Source: Candidatus Caenarcanales bacterium (GTDB lineage: Bacteria > Cyanobacteriota > Vampirovibrionia > LMEP-6097). From it: a stretch of DNA of 23,824 bases. This document shows positions 8,256 through 16,249 of this stretch, one piece after another. Positions within the stretch are counted from its first letter, which is position 1. Each line of letters begins with the position of its first letter. Position numbers and translations under genes: made by a program. Location: the NCBI GenBank assembly GCA_022447685.1, contig JAKVAO010000041.1:1-23824 (forward strand), written 5' to 3'. The notes under the pieces are model-generated. The model saw only the letters and a program-made list of their open reading frames with translations, was not told where the DNA came from and did not search any database.

Positions 8256-8362
8256 ACTTATAGTTTCAGATTTAATTAATTGAGTTAAAGTTTTTGAAAT
8301 CTGCTCATATACATTAGCTTGATATTCAGGATTAATGGGTGTATCTAGGCTTCTGATGTGTT

Positions 8363-8755
8363 TTAAATCGTTAACGACTTTAGAAATATTATCACTTGAT
8401 TAGTTGCTTTATATAAGAGAAAAGCATTACCTCTATTTCGTGCATCGTGTAAATCTTTATCTTGGCTCGCTTTTGTGCCAATTTTTAACAACACGAATTC
8501 TCGTTCATCAATTTTTGGATTTTCGTTACTGTCAGTTATCATGAAATATAATCTGTGAGACCCATTTTGGTCATTCACATAAAATTCACCAATTGGATAC
8601 TCCTTGCTGTCGGCATAAGCTGATGAACTCCAATTCTCTAAAATATGCCCTTGCTTCCCTAATAATTTTCTCTCGGAACCGGTGTTACCTTCTTCATAAT
8701 TTACTCGAACTATATCTAGTTGTTTAGCCAAAGGTTTAAGTATGTATGCTCCCAT
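8363..8755 (-). pseudogene. Middle fragment of the frameshifted long gene (130 aa)
   Basis: Starts MGAYILKPLAKQLDIVRV and overlaps the upstream piece by 20 nt in another frame. Deleting one base from the GGG at 8751-8753 makes a continuous SNTYKNGAYILKPL, so I read the ATG as internal. Near its end (about 8390) adding one base would join it to the SDNISKVV frame. The sequence HRLYFMITDSNE...EREFVLLKIGTK looks like a small beta-rich domain, and I assign no family. If the frameshifts are wrong, this is a separate, translationally coupled gene. Confidence 0.55.
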
Positions 8756-9644
8756 TCTTATATGTATTTGATTCTAAGTCACTGATGAATCCTTGGGACA
8801 CTTTAAAACTAATTTTATCACTATTTGCAAAGCTTATATTATCTAAACTACCTTTGCTGATATTAGCAGGTTTCACATCATTTTGGGAAACAGAGGCTTT
8901 GACTAATTTGGGTGCTGATTGTTTTTGTTCTGTGCTAAGTATTTGGTCGTTATATTGATTATTCTTTTGAATGTCTAGGTATAAGTTCTTTATATCTTCT
9001 TTACACATTTCCACAAGGTCAGCAAAGTCACTTTCTCCTTTAGACTCCAATAGATAATTTATTGTCTCAATTCCTTCATCTAATTCAGCTTCGATCCCAT
9101 AAACATCTGATATTGTTTCGCTAGTAATCATATCTTTAATTTGATTAAATAAGCTTATGTGTTCTTCAACCTCAAACTTAGGTTTTGTAAGTAAGTCACA
9201 AAGTGCTTTATTCGTTTTGTTAGATACGCTATCCATTGTATTAGCCATATTTCTGGTATTAATATTGATTTGATATTTGTTACTAGTTCTAAAGCTTATT
9301 AATTTCTTGAAGTCTGGTGACTCAATTACTTTTGCCTCAGTTTCTTGGACAGGATTAGTATCCTGTTGTTTTTGTAAATTTATTAAAGCTAGACTATCTG
9401 CTGTTGTGGACTTTTGAGTTTCTTGTTTTTGACTTTTAGTCTTAGCAGTTGTAGCTTCTTTTATCTCAAGGTCAGAGTCACTTTTCGATGTAGTAGTCTC
9501 AATCTCAGTTATAGAAGTCTTTTGAACTATTTGTTGTTTCTGCTCTTGCTGTATTGGACTTTTCTCTGGAGCTTTAAAGCCCTTAGGTGCTTTGAATATA
9601 GGAGCTATGCCATCATAGCCTATAATTGTAAGTAGTTCAGACAT
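8736..9644 (-). CDS. 5' part of a frameshifted long gene, unknown function
   Basis: 302 aa, starting MSELLTIIGYDGIAPIF. Residues about 30-110 are Gln/Lys/Thr/Ser-rich and probably disordered. Residues about 110-220 are helical, and another low-complexity stretch follows. There is no signal peptide or membrane helix. The frame ends NTYKNGSIHT at 8736, 20 nt after another ATG opens in the -1 frame. The whole minus-strand block 9644-7817 (about 608 codons) reads as one protein if three single-base shifts are repaired. Neighbouring genes on both sides are intact, which favours true decay or phase variation over poor sequence. No homologue comes to mind. Confidence 0.6.
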   Translation of the reverse strand: MSELLTIIGYDGIAPIFKAPKGFKAPEKSPIQQEQKQQIVQKTSITEIETTTSKSDSDLEIKEATTAKTKSQKQETQKSTTADSLALINLQKQQDTNPVQETEAKVIESPDFKKLISFRTSNKYQININTRNMANTMDSVSNKTNKALCDLLTKPKFEVEEHISLFNQIKDMITSETISDVYGIEAELDEGIETINYLLESKGESDFADLVEMCKEDIKNLYLDIQKNNQYNDQILSTEQKQSAPKLVKASVSQNDVKPANISKGSLDNISFANSDKISFKVSQGFISDLESNTYKNGSIHT

Positions 9645-9753
9645 AAGAATACATTATGATTTACCCTTTAATCAAATATATAAAGTACTAAGACTATTAT
9701 TTTGATAAGGGCTCTGTCTGAACTGCAGATTTGCGTAATTCTAAGATCTTTTA

Positions 9754-10218
9754 TTATTTAACGCCACTGCTACCAAAACCACCAGCAAGTCTCTTATTAT
9801 CCTCTTCACTCGGTAATTCAGTGATTTCTTCGAAGCTAGCTTGGTAAATCGGAGCTAAAACTGCCTGAGCGATTCTATCGCCATGTTCAATAGTAAAATC
9901 TTCTTCACCGTGGTTAATCATGAGTATTTGGATCTCACCTCTGTAGTCACAGTCAATAGTTCCAGGAGTGTTGGTAAGAGAGATGCCGTGCTTGAATGCT
10001 AAGCCTGATCTAGGACGTATTTGTAACTCATAACCTTCTGGTAAAACCATTTGTAAGCCAGTGGTAACTTTTGCTCTTTTCCCGGCTGGAATAGTGATAG
10101 AACTAGAATCCATAAGAAATGCTCTTAGATCAAAACCAGCAGAACCAGGAGTTGCATAGAACGGGGTCTGGACCTCTGGGTGAAGTTTTTTAATTTGAAT
10201 TTGTAGTTGTTGACTCAT
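9754..10218 (-). CDS. dut: dUTP diphosphatase
   Basis: Hydrolyses dUTP to dUMP and pyrophosphate, keeping uracil out of DNA and supplying the dTMP precursor. All five trimeric dUTPase motifs are present in 154 aa: AGFDLRA, RPRSGLA, GTIDCDYRGEI, RIAQAV and the C-terminal RLAGGFGSSG that closes over the active site. Its start (ATG at 10216-10218) lies inside the end of bioY with a 29-nt overlap, so translation is probably coupled. It is the last gene of the minus-strand tkt-bioY-dut run. Confidence 0.97.
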   Translation of the reverse strand: MSQQLQIQIKKLHPEVQTPFYATPGSAGFDLRAFLMDSSSITIPAGKRAKVTTGLQMVLPEGYELQIRPRSGLAFKHGISLTNTPGTIDCDYRGEIQILMINHGEEDFTIEHGDRIAQAVLAPIYQASFEEITELPSEEDNKRLAGGFGSSGVK

Positions 10219-10681
10219 TGTGAAATAATTTTATCATTTGCATAGCCGCGTAAGCTAGCATGAGATCAAAGCTCATTTGCATCAGGCTAAAGTCTATAAA
10301 CTTGATAGCGCTGAATTGTCTGAAGACTAATAAGAGTAAATTCGCTGATAAATGTAAAACTACGAAAGAGAATAGAGGTTTGTTGGATTTATTCACAAAG
10401 CCGTATATGCTAAATGGAATCAAACTTATTATATATGTGAAGCTTGGTTCTTTTAGATAGGAAAGTCCAGCGCCGAAGCTAAAACAAGGTAAGCCACTTA
10501 AGCCAAGTATTATGAATACTAAGCAAGCAACAGTTGCATAATTTTTTTGGAAATATTGACTGACCAAGAACACTATTAAAAATAATGGTGAGTAGTCGTA
10601 GTTAAATAAAGGCAATACTGTAAAGTTTGCTAAAACAATTAGTGAAAATACAAAAAGAGTTCTACAAAAATCAGTAAACAT
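10190..10681 (-). CDS. bioY: BioY-like biotin transporter substrate-binding component
   Basis: 163 aa with about five to six hydrophobic membrane segments. BioY is the S component of the energy-coupling-factor biotin importer. The recognisable part is GLSGLPCFSFGAGLSYLKEP and the following SFTYIISLIPFSIYGF, matching the BioY pattern GLPVFAxGGG...P(T/S)xGYLxGF. The EPSF variant resembles cyanobacterial BioY as I remember it. The match is partial: the second glycine of GYLLGF is missing, so a divergent family member is possible. It starts 5 nt after the tktC stop and overlaps dut. No ecfA/ecfT genes are in the window. Confidence 0.65.
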   Translation of the reverse strand: MFTDFCRTLFVFSLIVLANFTVLPLFNYDYSPLFLIVFLVSQYFQKNYATVACLVFIILGLSGLPCFSFGAGLSYLKEPSFTYIISLIPFSIYGFVNKSNKPLFSFVVLHLSANLLLLVFRQFSAIKFIDFSLMQMSFDLMLAYAAMQMIKLFHNESTTTNSN

Positions 10682-10686
10682 TAGCT

Positions 10687-11631
10687 TTAAACTAAGCTTA
10701 GCAGTCTTTCAGCTGTAAGTTCATAGTGTTCTAGAAGTTCTTCAGCTTTTCCTGATTGACCGAATAAATCATTTACTCCTAAACGCTTGAAGCTTACTTT
10801 CTCACTTGCGTTCTCAAGAATAGCACTAGCTACAGAATCACCGAGACCACCCCAAATATTATGTTCTTCAGCAGTAATAACTTTCTTGGTATTGTTAGCT
10901 GATTTAACTATAGTTTCAGTATCCAGTGGCTTAATCGAAGCAACATTGATTACTTCTATACTTTTACCTTGGCTGCTAGCGATCTGGGCAGCTTCTAATG
11001 CTCTGCTTACCATAACTCCAGTAGCAACTATAGTTGCATCAGTACCTTCACGAAGTACATCTGCTTTTCCGATTTCAAACTTGTAATTATCATCATAGAT
11101 AACTGGAACAGCAGCTCTACCAAGTCTAACGTAAACTGGACCATTGTATTCAGCTACAGCTCTTATAACTTGTTCAGTTTCAACACTATCAGCTGGAACT
11201 ATAACAGTCATGCTGGGTATAGCTTTCATAATCGCAATATCTTCGATGATTTGGTGGCTAGCTCCATCTTCACCAACTGTAAGTCCCGAGTGGGTTGCAC
11301 AGATTTTCACGTTGGCGTGATTATGAGCCACGGAGTTACGAACTTGCTCCCAAGCACGACCTGTTGCAAACATTGCAAAACTACTAACAAATGGAATTTT
11401 ACCTGCTTTAGCAAGACCAGCTGCTGTAGAAACCATGTTTGCTTCAGCGATTCCCATATTGAAGAATCTTTCTGGAAATTCCTTCGCGAAATGCTTAGTT
11501 TGAGTACTACCAGATAGGTCAGCATCAAAAACTACTATGTCTTTATTCTCTTTTCCTAGCTCTAGAAGAGTCTTACCATAAGCTGCTCTAGTTGCTATTT
11601 TCTCTGAACTTGATTCAATCGCTGCTCCCAT
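10687..11631 (-). CDS. Transketolase, C-terminal subunit
   Basis: Second half of a split transketolase (314 aa). It holds the pyrimidine-binding domain with the catalytic Glu in MGIAEANM, the conserved EQVRNSVAHNHANVKICATH block, GEDGASHQ, and the C-terminal transketolase domain (EGTDATIVATGVMVSRALEA onward). With the N half it would transfer two-carbon ketol units between sugar phosphates using thiamine diphosphate, in the non-oxidative pentose phosphate pathway. It starts 2 nt after the N-half stop, so a stoichiometric heterocomplex is expected. A DXS-like function is less likely from the motifs. Confidence 0.92.
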   Translation of the reverse strand: MGAAIESSSEKIATRAAYGKTLLELGKENKDIVVFDADLSGSTQTKHFAKEFPERFFNMGIAEANMVSTAAGLAKAGKIPFVSSFAMFATGRAWEQVRNSVAHNHANVKICATHSGLTVGEDGASHQIIEDIAIMKAIPSMTVIVPADSVETEQVIRAVAEYNGPVYVRLGRAAVPVIYDDNYKFEIGKADVLREGTDATIVATGVMVSRALEAAQIASSQGKSIEVINVASIKPLDTETIVKSANNTKKVITAEEHNIWGGLGDSVASAILENASEKVSFKRLGVNDLFGQSGKAEELLEHYELTAERLLSLV

Positions 11632-11633
11632 AA

Positions 11634-12473
11634 TTATTTCAACTCCTCTAATGCTTTAGCTAAATCCTCGTCTTTTGGTGCAACACCATGCCATGAAACC
11701 TGATCTTCCATGAAAGATACTCCTTTACCTTTAACTGTATTTGCGATAATCGCAACTGGCATATTATTTGCTGCTGCAAGTTCATAAGCTTTATTCAAAG
11801 CTTGATCAATCTCTTCTGGGTTGTGACCATCTATTACAAGTGTGTTCCAGTTAAAAGCTTTAAGTTTGTCCTCTAGTGAATCCAGAGCCATAGTCTCTTC
11901 AGTCCAGCCATCTAGCTGTATTCTGTTTCTATCGATGATTGCAACTAGGTTATCTAATTTGAAATGCGCTGCCGCCATGAAAGCTTCCCAAGACTGACCT
12001 TCTTGTAATTCACCATCACTTAGAATTGCAAAAACTTTTTTCTTATTATTATCAAGCTTAGCTGCTATAGCAAAGCCATTCGCGTTAGATAAACCATGAC
12101 CAAGTGAGCCTGTAGAAATTTCTACTCCAGGAACTCTTATAGAGTCAATATGTCCTTGGAAAGGTGAGCCAAGTTTTCTGAAATTGATAGTCTCTTCAAT
12201 ATTAAAGAAACCAGCTAAGCCTAAAGTCGAATAAACTGCTGGTGAAGAATGTCCCTTACTCACGACTAGAATGTCTCTATCCTCAGCTTGGGGGTTTTGT
12301 GGATTGTATTTCATATGTCCACCGAAGTAAAGGCTAGAAAGAAGATCAGCAATAGAAAGAGAACCACCTGGGTGACCAGATTTCGCAGCGTGTATCATCT
12401 TCAAGGAATTAATACGTATCTCTAGTGCTTTCTCTTTGACTAAGTTTAGATTTGTTTGAACTGTATTTGACAT
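11634..12473 (-). CDS. Transketolase, N-terminal subunit
   Basis: 279 aa, the diphosphate-binding half of transketolase. Motifs: KSGHPGGSLSIADLL, VSKGHSSPAVYSTL, STGSLGHGLSNANG, and the thiamine-diphosphate/metal motif GDGE-type SDGELQEGQSWEA followed by IDRNRIQLDG. It should assemble with the product of the next gene, 2 nt downstream. Split transketolases are known in many bacteria and archaea, so this is not a broken gene. The 72-nt leader after the sigma-factor gene contains a 7-bp hairpin (near 12489-12508). Confidence 0.93.
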   Translation of the reverse strand: MSNTVQTNLNLVKEKALEIRINSLKMIHAAKSGHPGGSLSIADLLSSLYFGGHMKYNPQNPQAEDRDILVVSKGHSSPAVYSTLGLAGFFNIEETINFRKLGSPFQGHIDSIRVPGVEISTGSLGHGLSNANGFAIAAKLDNNKKKVFAILSDGELQEGQSWEAFMAAAHFKLDNLVAIIDRNRIQLDGWTEETMALDSLEDKLKAFNWNTLVIDGHNPEEIDQALNKAYELAAANNMPVAIIANTVKGKGVSFMEDQVSWHGVAPKDEDLAKALEELK

Positions 12474-12488
12474 TATCGAGACCTAATA

Positions 12489-12508
12489 TCACTCGACGCT
12501 GAGCGATA
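12489..12508 (-). other. Hairpin in the transketolase leader
   Basis: ATCGCTC and GAGTGAT can pair over 7 bp (one G·U) around a 6-nt loop. No T tract follows on the minus strand, so it is not a typical terminator. It could weaken read-through from the sigma gene or stabilise the operon mRNA. Confidence 0.3.
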
Positions 12509-12545
12509 ATTAAGATCATACCAAAGTAAGTAGTAAATAATATGT

Positions 12546-13520
12546 TTAATTTAAAAATTCTTTAAGATCTTTGATGTCTTTTGCGTATAACTTTAGCTTT
12601 CTTAGGGCTCTAGCTTCATATTTTTTGACTTGAGCTTTAGGAATTTCAAGAATTTCAGACAATTCTTCAAGTTCATAAGAGCGATCAGCAGCAATTCCGT
12701 ACTTTAGGAAGAGAATATTTTGTTCAAGCTCTGTAAGTTCTTCAATAATAGTCTTCAATTCACCTCTGAGAAGCGTAGAGTTTGTGTGTTCATCTGGTGA
12801 TTTGAAGGCATTGTTGCTCGCGATGAAGTCTGAGATATCTACCCCCTCTTCACCTTTGAGTTTAGTTGACATGGATACCGTTTTAATCTGAAGATTTTCG
12901 ATTTCTTCGAGTTTCTCCATGCTGATATCCATTTCTTTCGCTATTTCTTCTGGTTTAGCGTCACGGTTTAATACTTGTCTAAGCTCTAATTTAACTTTGT
13001 TAAGCTTACCTGCAATCTCTATCATATGCACAGGTATACGGATAGTTCTCGATTTATCAGCGATAGATCTACTAATAGCTTGTCTGATCCACCAAGTCGC
13101 GAAGGTACTGAATCTATAACCTTTTCTGTAGTCAAACTTAGCAGCAGCTTTCATTAGACCTAAATTACCTTCTTGGATAAGGTCCAAAAGCTGGTTAGAG
13201 TTACGGGCATAGCGCTTAGCGATACTTACTACTAATCTTAAGTTAGCTTGAACTAATGCTCTTTGAGCCCTATCAGAAATTTCTTCGTCATCTGATCTTA
13301 TTTCTCTTGCTATTTCAATTTCTTTTTCGGCGTTGATGGTAGGAATTTTGCCGATTTCTTTCAAGTATAAGTAAACACTATCATTAATTAGTGCAGCTTT
13401 TTCACTCTTGCTAGGCTTTAGCAGGTCATTATTCTCTACATCGAGGTCCTTCTGGAACTCTTTTGCCTGATCTATGTCTGACTCACTTGGGCCTATTAGT
13501 GTATCTTCTTCTTGTGCCAT
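12546..13520 (-). CDS. Sigma-70 family RNA polymerase sigma factor (group 1/2 type)
   Basis: 324 aa. Region 1.2 is at 47-75 (DSVYLYLKEIGKIP). Region 2 is at about 88-166, with NLRLVVSIAKRYA, DLIQEGNLGLMKAAAKFDYRKGYRFST and WWIRQAI for core binding and -10 melting. Region 3 follows, with the acidic finger GVDISDF, and region 4 runs from about 250 to the end. The N-terminal region 1.1 is very short. Region 4.2 is unusual: the recognition helix, normally VTRERIRQIEAKAL, is IPKAQVKKYEARAL here, so the Arg/Glu/Gln residues that read the -35 element are Lys/Ala/Lys. It may be the primary sigma of a lineage with altered -35 reading, or a group 2 alternative factor. A short direct repeat GGGTAAA-N11-GGGTAAA (13543-13567) lies in its leader. 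Confidence 0.9.
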   Translation of the reverse strand: MAQEEDTLIGPSESDIDQAKEFQKDLDVENNDLLKPSKSEKAALINDSVYLYLKEIGKIPTINAEKEIEIAREIRSDDEEISDRAQRALVQANLRLVVSIAKRYARNSNQLLDLIQEGNLGLMKAAAKFDYRKGYRFSTFATWWIRQAISRSIADKSRTIRIPVHMIEIAGKLNKVKLELRQVLNRDAKPEEIAKEMDISMEKLEEIENLQIKTVSMSTKLKGEEGVDISDFIASNNAFKSPDEHTNSTLLRGELKTIIEELTELEQNILFLKYGIAADRSYELEELSEILEIPKAQVKKYEARALRKLKLYAKDIKDLKEFLN

Positions 13521-13542
13521 TGAAGATGGATTATTTAGTTAA

Positions 13543-13567
13543 TTTACCCTACTATGATACTTTACCC
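13543..13567 (-). promoter_or_regulatory. Direct repeat GGGTAAA in the sigma-factor leader
   Basis: On the minus strand GGGTAAA occurs twice, 18 bp start to start, enclosing GTATCATAGTA, which includes TATCAT as a possible -10. It may be a regulator site or part of the sigma promoter. Another AGGGTAAA lies upstream of the gene at 9644. Support is only the repeat itself. Confidence 0.25.
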
Positions 13568-13581
13568 TTATTCTAAATTTC

Positions 13582-14721
13582 TCAAACGAGATTTTCAAGA
13601 ATCTCAATGAATTTATCGACCTCATTTTTGGAATTTGTCCAGGATACAGATAATCTAACAGATTTTTGGGCAATCTGCTCGGGTATTTTACAAGCTCTGA
13701 GTACATAGGAGCTTTCTATCAAGGCTGGATTTCCTTTATTGGAGCTGCAGGCGGAGCCTGAACTAATGCAAATACCACGAAGATCGAGCTGTAATACTAA
13801 CTGCTCGCTAGTGAAATTGAGATTTGTCGCTGCAAAGTTTATATTAGTGACGAGTCTTTTGCTTAAATCCTTAGGTCCATTGATCACAATTCCGGGAAGA
13901 GATTCTAGGCGCTCCAGTGTATATTTTTGTAGCTCGCGTATTTTTTTGATATTTTCAGATTTAGATGAGATTTTGAGAGCTTCAGCGAAAGCGAGTATCG
14001 AATGAAGGTTCTCAGTGCCAGAGCGAAGGTTTTCTTCTTGTCCGCCACCTATGATTAGAGCCTGGTCTTGGATTTGTTCCTGAATTCGCTCTGAGATGTA
14101 GAGAAAACCTATGCCTTTGGGTCCATGTAGTTTGTGAGCCGAGCAAGAGATGAAGTCTAAATTGAATTTTTTGACATCGATAGGGATTTTACTCAAGCTT
14201 TGCACGCAGTCACTATGAAATATGGCGCCATATTGTTTGCAGAGCTTACCTATAGCTTCTAAGTTCTGAATAGTTCCAATCTCGCTATTTGCATGCATGA
14301 TTGAGACCAAAACTTTTTTCCCTAGTTCCTGCTGTCCTTTTAGTATGCTTTCAAGTTCTGTTAGATCTATGAAACCTTCATTGTCGAGGTTTAGCCAGCT
14401 AATACTTTTATGCGCAGCTTTGGCTGGTTCGATGATACTAGCGTGTTCACTAGGGCTAGTAATAATGTGATCATAGTCTGAAATTTTAAAAACGGTATTA
14501 TTAGCTTCAGTTGCTCCACTGAGGAATTTGATTTCATTTGCTTCTGCGTTGATTTCTTTTGCAAAGTATTTACGTGCTTTATTGATAGCTTTTTTCGATT
14601 TGCGACCAAGGCTGTGGAGGCTGCTAGGGTTAGCGTAGTATTCGCGATACGAATTACTAAGAAAGTCTATTAAGTCATGGGTAAGAGCAGTGGTTGCAGA
14701 ATTATCAAAATAAATCGTCAT
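13582..14721 (-). CDS. Cysteine desulfurase (NifS/IscS family)
   Basis: Pyridoxal-phosphate enzyme that releases sulfur from L-cysteine as an enzyme-bound persulfide for Fe-S clusters and thiolated tRNA. In 379 aa the family landmarks are YFDNSATT at the N-terminus, SGATEANN, SEHAS, HSDCVQ (Asp171 holding the cofactor), CSAHKLHGPKG with the Schiff-base Lys197, RSGTEN, and SGSACSS with the persulfide Cys325. The length of the loop around Cys325 fits the IscS/NifS group I type. No iscU or scaffold gene is adjacent, so the specific role is not decided here. It is divergent from the small gene at 14802, with the Pho-box-like site between them. Confidence 0.95.
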   Translation of the reverse strand: MTIYFDNSATTALTHDLIDFLSNSYREYYANPSSLHSLGRKSKKAINKARKYFAKEINAEANEIKFLSGATEANNTVFKISDYDHIITSPSEHASIIEPAKAAHKSISWLNLDNEGFIDLTELESILKGQQELGKKVLVSIMHANSEIGTIQNLEAIGKLCKQYGAIFHSDCVQSLSKIPIDVKKFNLDFISCSAHKLHGPKGIGFLYISERIQEQIQDQALIIGGGQEENLRSGTENLHSILAFAEALKISSKSENIKKIRELQKYTLERLESLPGIVINGPKDLSKRLVTNINFAATNLNFTSEQLVLQLDLRGICISSGSACSSNKGNPALIESSYVLRACKIPEQIAQKSVRLSVSWTNSKNEVDKFIEILENLV

Positions 14722-14731
14722 ATTTCTAAAG

Positions 14732-14750
14732 CTTAACTCATGCTTAACCT
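14732..14750 (+). promoter_or_regulatory. Pho-box-like direct repeat (CTTAAC-N5-CTTAACCT), site 2
   Basis: CTTAAC at 14732-14737 and CTTAACCT at 14743-14750, period 11 bp. Twelve bases after the second CTTAAC is TATTTA (14761-14766), the same spacing as TATATA at site 1. The second half is a perfect cyanobacterial Pho-box half-site as I know it. It lies between nifS-like and the small gene at 14802 and could affect either. Spacing favours the small gene. Confidence 0.65.
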
Positions 14751-14801
14751 AAATATGTTTTATTTAGAGCGTGAACATAGATACTCAAGGAGACAATAAC
14801 A

Positions 14802-15083
14802 ATGAGTGAAGTAGACGGAATTGGTGTAAATAACGAATTAGCATTTCAGAAGGTAAATCATTACGCAGATGATGCCACTATTGAAGATGAAGATACAACG
14901 CTTCAAAATGGTAATATGACTGGTTTAACCGACGAAGAGTTGTTAAATCCTGCTCTTGCAAGAGCGAAGGTGAATGCAATGATGTTGAAGGCTGATTTCG
15001 GAGCAACACTAAATGGTGAAGGTTCATACTCTCAAGCAAGAAACGTTGTCAAATCAGAAACTAACGGTAAGGGCACCGTTTAA
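14802..15083 (+). CDS. Small acidic protein of unknown function with Pho-box-like promoter
   Basis: 93 aa, hydrophilic, no signal peptide or membrane helix. It begins MSEVDGIGVNNELAFQ, has an acidic patch (TIEDEDTT) and a likely helix (LTDEELLNPALARAKVNAMMLK), and ends with a Gly/Ser-rich tail. The start is clear: AAGGAGA lies 8 nt before the ATG, one of the best ribosome binding sites in the window, suggesting strong expression. It ends at a hairpin terminator shared with the adenosine deaminase gene. I do not recognise the family. A faint similarity to the 57-aa protein at 3204 is limited to an ARAK helix. Confidence 0.8.
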   Translation: MSEVDGIGVNNELAFQKVNHYADDATIEDEDTTLQNGNMTGLTDEELLNPALARAKVNAMMLKADFGATLNGEGSYSQARNVVKSETNGKGTV

Positions 15084-15102
15084 TTAGCTAGCAAGGCTAA
15101 TA

Positions 15103-15121
15103 TAAATTAGGCTCTAATTTA
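15103..15121. terminator. Bidirectional terminator between small gene and adenosine deaminase
   Basis: TAAATTAG and CTAATTTA pair over 8 bp around a 3-nt loop, followed on the plus strand by ATTTTT. It overlaps the stop codon of the convergent adenosine deaminase gene. The stem is AT-rich, so efficiency is uncertain. Confidence 0.5.
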
Positions 15122-16213
15122 ATTTTTAATTACAAATTCTTCAAACTTAGCTTTGAAGCCAGTTGCAAGCATGCTTTCGATTTCCTCCCCACCGAGATTG
15201 AAAGCTGTTTGTGCCTTAAATATTTCATCACTTACTGTGGTGTTAGAAACTGTCGTATTATCAGTACAGAAGTTTACATTTAAACCATGATCTAACATTT
15301 GTCTTAAGCTATGATTCTTTGGATCCATACCTAGCTCTGGCGATGTTTGTAAATTACTAGTGAGACAAACTTCGATATGAATATCACTAGCTTTGATTAG
15401 GTTTATAAGTTCCTCTCTTTGAGCATCAGAGTAACTATAGTTTTTATTGAATAAGTTAACTCCGTGCCCGATTCTTTTAGCGCCAGCTATTTTGATTGCT
15501 TGTTCTATGCTTTCTGGACCATCAGCTTCACCTGCGTGAATGGTTTTATTAAGTGCTTTACATAGTTCAAAAGCCTCAGAGTGAAGTGATACCGGGAAAC
15601 CATTTTCTGGTCCAGCAAGATCAATATTGTTGATCGGTAAACCACTTTCAGCTTTGATTTTAAGTAATTCTTCTATGTAGGCTTTTGAATCTTGAGGACT
15701 CCAATGTCTCATGATACAAAGTATGTGACTATATGAAAACTCTTTCGGCGCCCATGAATATTTATTTAGTCTTGCTTGAATCTCACTAGAGGTTTGGATC
15801 TCAGAATTGATTTCTTTACTAGCTTTACTTAGACCTTTTTCTATAGCTGCGATGATCTCTTTATTGTTTAAATTATTGTTTTCAGAGAGCATTAGAGAAG
15901 GGCAGTAGCGTGGCTCTATTCTGTAAACTCCGTCTTTGAATGCATCGATAGCTAATTCATATGCAGCTTGCTCTAGATTCTCTGAATCCATAAGCGCAGC
16001 ACAGGTATAAGCGAAACATTCTAAGTATTCTGGTAAATCTTTGTATTTGTCTTTGAAAACTAATTCTTTTAAACCTTCAACAGTGTAAGAAGGTAATTCT
16101 AGTTTTAATTTTTTGGAGAATTCAATCAAGCTAGAGAGGCGAATTGAACCATCTAAGTGGACGTGCAAGTCTGTTTTGGGTAAATTACGTATTTCTTCGA
16201 TACTAAAAGTCAT
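15119..16213 (-). CDS. Adenosine deaminase family protein
   Basis: Zinc-dependent amidohydrolase, probably converting adenosine to inosine plus ammonia in purine salvage. 364 aa with DLHVHLDGS (zinc His17 and His19), THAGE-type IHAGEADGPESI (zinc His226, catalytic Glu229), RIGHGV (His250) and CTDNTTVSNTTVSDE (zinc Asp318). The residue after Asp318 is Asn, not the Asp of the mammalian enzyme. TDN variants are common in bacterial members. Relative to the usual layout there is an extra stretch near 110-155 between the RYCP block and ILCIMRHW. Related enzymes act on adenine or other aminopurines, so the substrate is not certain. Confidence 0.88.
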   Translation of the reverse strand: MTFSIEEIRNLPKTDLHVHLDGSIRLSSLIEFSKKLKLELPSYTVEGLKELVFKDKYKDLPEYLECFAYTCAALMDSENLEQAAYELAIDAFKDGVYRIEPRYCPSLMLSENNNLNNKEIIAAIEKGLSKASKEINSEIQTSSEIQARLNKYSWAPKEFSYSHILCIMRHWSPQDSKAYIEELLKIKAESGLPINNIDLAGPENGFPVSLHSEAFELCKALNKTIHAGEADGPESIEQAIKIAGAKRIGHGVNLFNKNYSYSDAQREELINLIKASDIHIEVCLTSNLQTSPELGMDPKNHSLRQMLDHGLNVNFCTDNTTVSNTTVSDEIFKAQTAFNLGGEEIESMLATGFKAKFEEFVIKN

Positions 16214-16232
16214 AAAGTTATTTTACCTGATC

Positions 16233-16249
16233 CTTAACTAGAGCTTAAA
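16233..16249 (+). promoter_or_regulatory. Pho-box-like direct repeat (CTTAAC-N5-CTTAAA), site 3
   Basis: CTTAACT at 16233-16239 and CTTAAAT at 16244-16250, period 11 bp. TATCAC or GTATCA follow about 10 bases later as weak -10 candidates. The start codon of the small gene is only 24 nt from the second box, implying a very short or absent leader. It is weaker than sites 1 and 2 because of the A in the second half. Confidence 0.5.

Noticed and set aside
11170..11528. ORFs on both strands inside the transketolase C half
   Set aside because: Shadows of a well-supported gene, with composition typical of out-of-frame translation.
11634..12473. Transketolase broken by a frameshift
   Set aside because: Both halves have clean ends and starts 2 nt apart at the usual domain boundary, as in known split transketolases.
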